A DNA stretch of 64,000 nucleotides from Chryseobacterium daeguense DSM 19388 (GTDB lineage Bacteria; Bacteroidota; Bacteroidia; Flavobacteriales; Weeksellaceae): contig NZ_AUMT01000005.1 in the NCBI RefSeq assembly GCF_000430825.1, positions 124,001 through 188,000 of the forward strand. The letters are read 5' to 3'. Shown one piece after another: positions 62,137 to 64,000 of this stretch (position 1 is the first letter of the stretch; each line of letters starts with the position of its first letter). Made by a program: the position numbers and the translations under genes. Below the pieces are notes generated by a model. The model was not told the DNA's origin, did no database searches, and saw only the letters and a program-made list of their open reading frames with translations.

Positions 62137-63272
62137 TATTTTTTGCTCCAAACTACTCTGTTAACATAATCCGTATAGCTCAAGATAATTCTCACCATTT
62201 TTTCAGATACATTCGGCATAGAATAATCTGAAACCGGTCTGTAGTTTCTTTCTTTTCCTGTTTTTTGCTGCTGAAGCTGAACCAGCCCCTGCAAAATTCT
62301 TTCTGGAGACAGCCCCACCATCATTACCGAAGCCTCTTCCATTGCTTCCGGTCTTTCGTGGGCATCCCGGATGTTTAATGCTCTGAAATTAAGGATTGAA
62401 GATTCTTCCGAAATAGTTCCCGAATCTGACAAAACAGCATAACTTCTCATCTGTAAAGCATTGTAATCATGAAAACCCAGAGGCTTTAGAAATTGAACTT
62501 CCGGTCTTACATTTACCTTCATTTTATCAATCATATTTCTTGTCCTTGGATGTGTAGACACAATAATCGGGAAACCAAATTTTTCCGCAATAGCGTTCAG
62601 ACTTTCAATTAATCCATTAAAATTTTTCTCAGAATTAATATTTTCTTCTCTGTGTGATGAAACCACGAAATATTTTCCTTCTTCAAGATTCAATCTGGTT
62701 AAGACATCAGAACTTTCAATTTGAGGAAGATAATGTGTCAAAACTTCAAACATCGGAGAACCCGTTTTAATGATTCTGTCCGCGGGAAGCCCCTCTCTTA
62801 ATAAGTATTCTCTGGCAATATCGGAATAAGTAAGATTAATATCTGCAGTATGATCTACGATTTTTCTGTTTGTTTCCTCAGGAACTCTCTGGTCGAAGCA
62901 TCTGTTTCCTGCTTCCATGTGAAAAATAGGGATCTGTCTTTTTTTCGCCGGAATGGCACAAAGACAGGAGTTAGTATCTCCAAGTACTAAAAAAGCATCT
63001 GGTTTTAGTTCTTCCAGGAGCGGATCAATTTTAATTAAAATATTTCCTACGGTTTCAGTTGCTGTTTTTCCTGCTGCTTCAAGAAAATAGTCCGGTCTGC
63101 GCAATCCAAGATCTTCAAAGAAAATTTGGTTAAGCTCATAATCGTAATTCTGTCCGGTATGGACGATAATATGCTCTACAGCTTGAGAGGCATCCAAAGC
63201 CGATAATACTCTTGATAATCTAATGATTTCCGGCCGTGTGCCCACGACTGTCATTACTTTTAATTTCTTCAT
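62136..63272 (-). CDS. wecB: UDP-N-acetylglucosamine 2-epimerase (non-hydrolysing)
   Basis: The 378-residue enzyme of the WecB/FnlC family has VVGTRPEIIRLSRVL at the N-terminus, HTGQNYDYELNQIFF, FHMEAGNRCFDQRVPEETNR and SDSGTISEESSIL near the C-terminus. Sequence detail is closer to the FnlC/WbjD subgroup than to plain WecB: those epimerise UDP-sugars at C2 in UDP-L-FucNAc synthesis, and the following WbuB-like transferase uses that sugar. I therefore consider UDP-L-FucNAc or UDP-ManNAc as products. Its start lies 53 bases inside the upstream O-antigen ligase gene. Confidence 0.88.
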   Translation of the reverse strand: MKKLKVMTVVGTRPEIIRLSRVLSALDASQAVEHIIVHTGQNYDYELNQIFFEDLGLRRPDYFLEAAGKTATETVGNILIKIDPLLEELKPDAFLVLGDTNSCLCAIPAKKRQIPIFHMEAGNRCFDQRVPEETNRKIVDHTADINLTYSDIAREYLLREGLPADRIIKTGSPMFEVLTHYLPQIESSDVLTRLNLEEGKYFVVSSHREENINSEKNFNGLIESLNAIAEKFGFPIIVSTHPRTRNMIDKMKVNVRPEVQFLKPLGFHDYNALQMRSYAVLSDSGTISEESSILNFRALNIRDAHERPEAMEEASVMMVGLSPERILQGLVQLQQQKTGKERNYRPVSDYSMPNVSEKMVRIILSYTDYVNRVVWSKK

Positions 63273-64000
63273 TTGTAAAATTTATATATCCTAAACCTAT
63301 TACTACAGCTCCAAAATACCAGCATTCAAATGATGAGTAAATATTTCCGGAAGTCTGTGATAAAATAAAATACTGCAGAAAGAAAAATATGATAACTCCA
63401 CTTTCTTTATACTTATCAATATGTTTTAAAACCTTAATAAAACTTTGCGCTACAAATTTATAATAATTTATAAACAGAGCCATACCCAACATACCAGTCG
63501 ACATTAAAACTTCTACAAATATATTGTGCGGATACATTCCATCCTCAAATAAAGCCTTACCTCCCGTTATTGGATGATTGATAAAGATTTCTATTCCTTT
63601 ATTTAAATAAAAGGACCTTCCGGAAGCATTTCTTTCAAATATAGCAGCGTTTATCCTTTCAAAAAAAATAAATTTGTTTCCGAAGCCCGTCTGATACATT
63701 ACAAAAAGTAAAATCAGAGAAACAATAATCATTATGCTAAAAAATATCCAGTACTTTTTTTTATTAATTAAAATCAAAAAAATAAACAGGATGACTAAAA
63801 GTGCCAAAACAGGACTTCTTGCAGCAGAAACATAGATTGGGAATAAACCCAGTAATATTCCTAGTATCCAATAATATTTTTTAATTTTCAAAATGAAAAT
63901 GCCATACAAAGACATAATAACCAAACTTAACCCTAAATGACCAACTGTAATATAATATAGTCTGAAAATCCCACCTCTGCCATTGCTTTGATAATCTTCA
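63220..64000 (-). CDS. O-antigen ligase/polymerase-like membrane protein, C-terminal part
   Basis: The minus-strand frame is open to the right edge of the window, so only the last ~259 residues are seen. They hold at least five hydrophobic segments and, between them, ISVSAARSPVLAL-like and EDGMYPHNIFVEVLMSTGMLGM, the large periplasmic loop of the Wzy_C/O-antigen ligase family (NIFVE with a preceding His). The enzyme would polymerise or ligate polysaccharide units. Upstream in frame, residues DYQSNGRGGIFR and ITVGHLGLSLV continue the same protein. The 3' end overlaps wecB by 53 bases, an unusually long overlap within this operon. Confidence 0.87.
   Translation of the reverse strand, partial: EDYQSNGRGGIFRLYYITVGHLGLSLVIMSLYGIFILKIKKYYWILGILLGLFPIYVSAARSPVLALLVILFIFLILINKKKYWIFFSIMIIVSLILLFVMYQTGFGNKFIFFERINAAIFERNASGRSFYLNKGIEIFINHPITGGKALFEDGMYPHNIFVEVLMSTGMLGMALFINYYKFVAQSFIKVLKHIDKYKESGVIIFFFLQYFILSQTSGNIYSSFECWYFGAVVIGLGYINFTNEEIKSNDSRGHTAGNH

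Overview
The window reads as ordinary chromosome of a flavobacterium, most likely Chryseobacterium or a close relative in the Weeksellaceae. The evidence is low GC with AT-rich spacers, Bacteroidetes-type -7 boxes (TAnnTTTG) in place of sigma70 promoters, almost no Shine-Dalgarno sequences, type IX secretion system (T9SS) C-terminal sorting domains, the T9SS regulator PorX, a fused LpxC/FabZ, and short Bacteroidetes-type arginine decarboxylase and exopolyphosphatase. I see no rRNA, tRNA, CRISPR array, prophage or insertion-sequence transposase. Both ends cut genes: dnaK on the left and an O-antigen ligase/polymerase on the right.

Layout. 0-6 kb: dnaK 5' end, a secreted M43 metalloprotease, the overlapping ppk1-ppx polyphosphate pair, and an SDR-like protein coupled to a 49-residue membrane peptide. 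6-17 kb: a large T9SS-sorted choice-of-anchor I protein, an orphan NarL-type response regulator, the Fe-S pair mrp and nfu, a GH92 mannosidase and a DAACS symporter. 17-31 kb: a BON-domain pair, an outer-membrane beta-barrel receptor, a CocE-type hydrolase, an alkylation-repair pair (AlkB and AraC-Ogt), arginine to putrescine genes (speA, speB), thiN with a PduO-type cobalamin adenosyltransferase, and DinB facing a WYL regulator. 31-40 kb: an ABC exporter, an lptB with an unusual C-terminal domain coupled to an 84-residue protein, a frameshifted TM2 gene, an unrecognised 242-residue protein, hemB, a minimal T9SS-sorted protein and a NatAB-like ABC exporter.

40-48 kb is a lipid A block transcribed leftward: HD phosphohydrolase, lpxD, lpxC/fabZ, lpxA, a small secreted protein, efp, a second LpxD-like protein, sucD and a porin. 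48-57 kb holds an S41 protease, a YncE-type lipoprotein with a thioredoxin, porX, exonuclease III, an RlpA-type protein and two related secreted proteins in very AT-rich surroundings. 57-64 kb holds rimO and then a tightly coupled surface-polysaccharide operon: wzy-like, wecB, a GT4 glycosyltransferase, a sugar epimerase, a WecA-like transferase and rfbC.

Spacers carry several families of short inverted repeats. One family forms a structured element with a compensatory base change between its two copies, which looks like a small RNA or mobile hairpin. The observations I find most worth a second look are the LptB extension with its coupled small gene, the structured repeat, the nearly domain-less T9SS-sorted protein, the single-cysteine Mrp, the palindrome at the dinB promoter and the unrecognised 242-residue protein. 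No obvious new multi-gene system stands out; most of the window is housekeeping and envelope biology.
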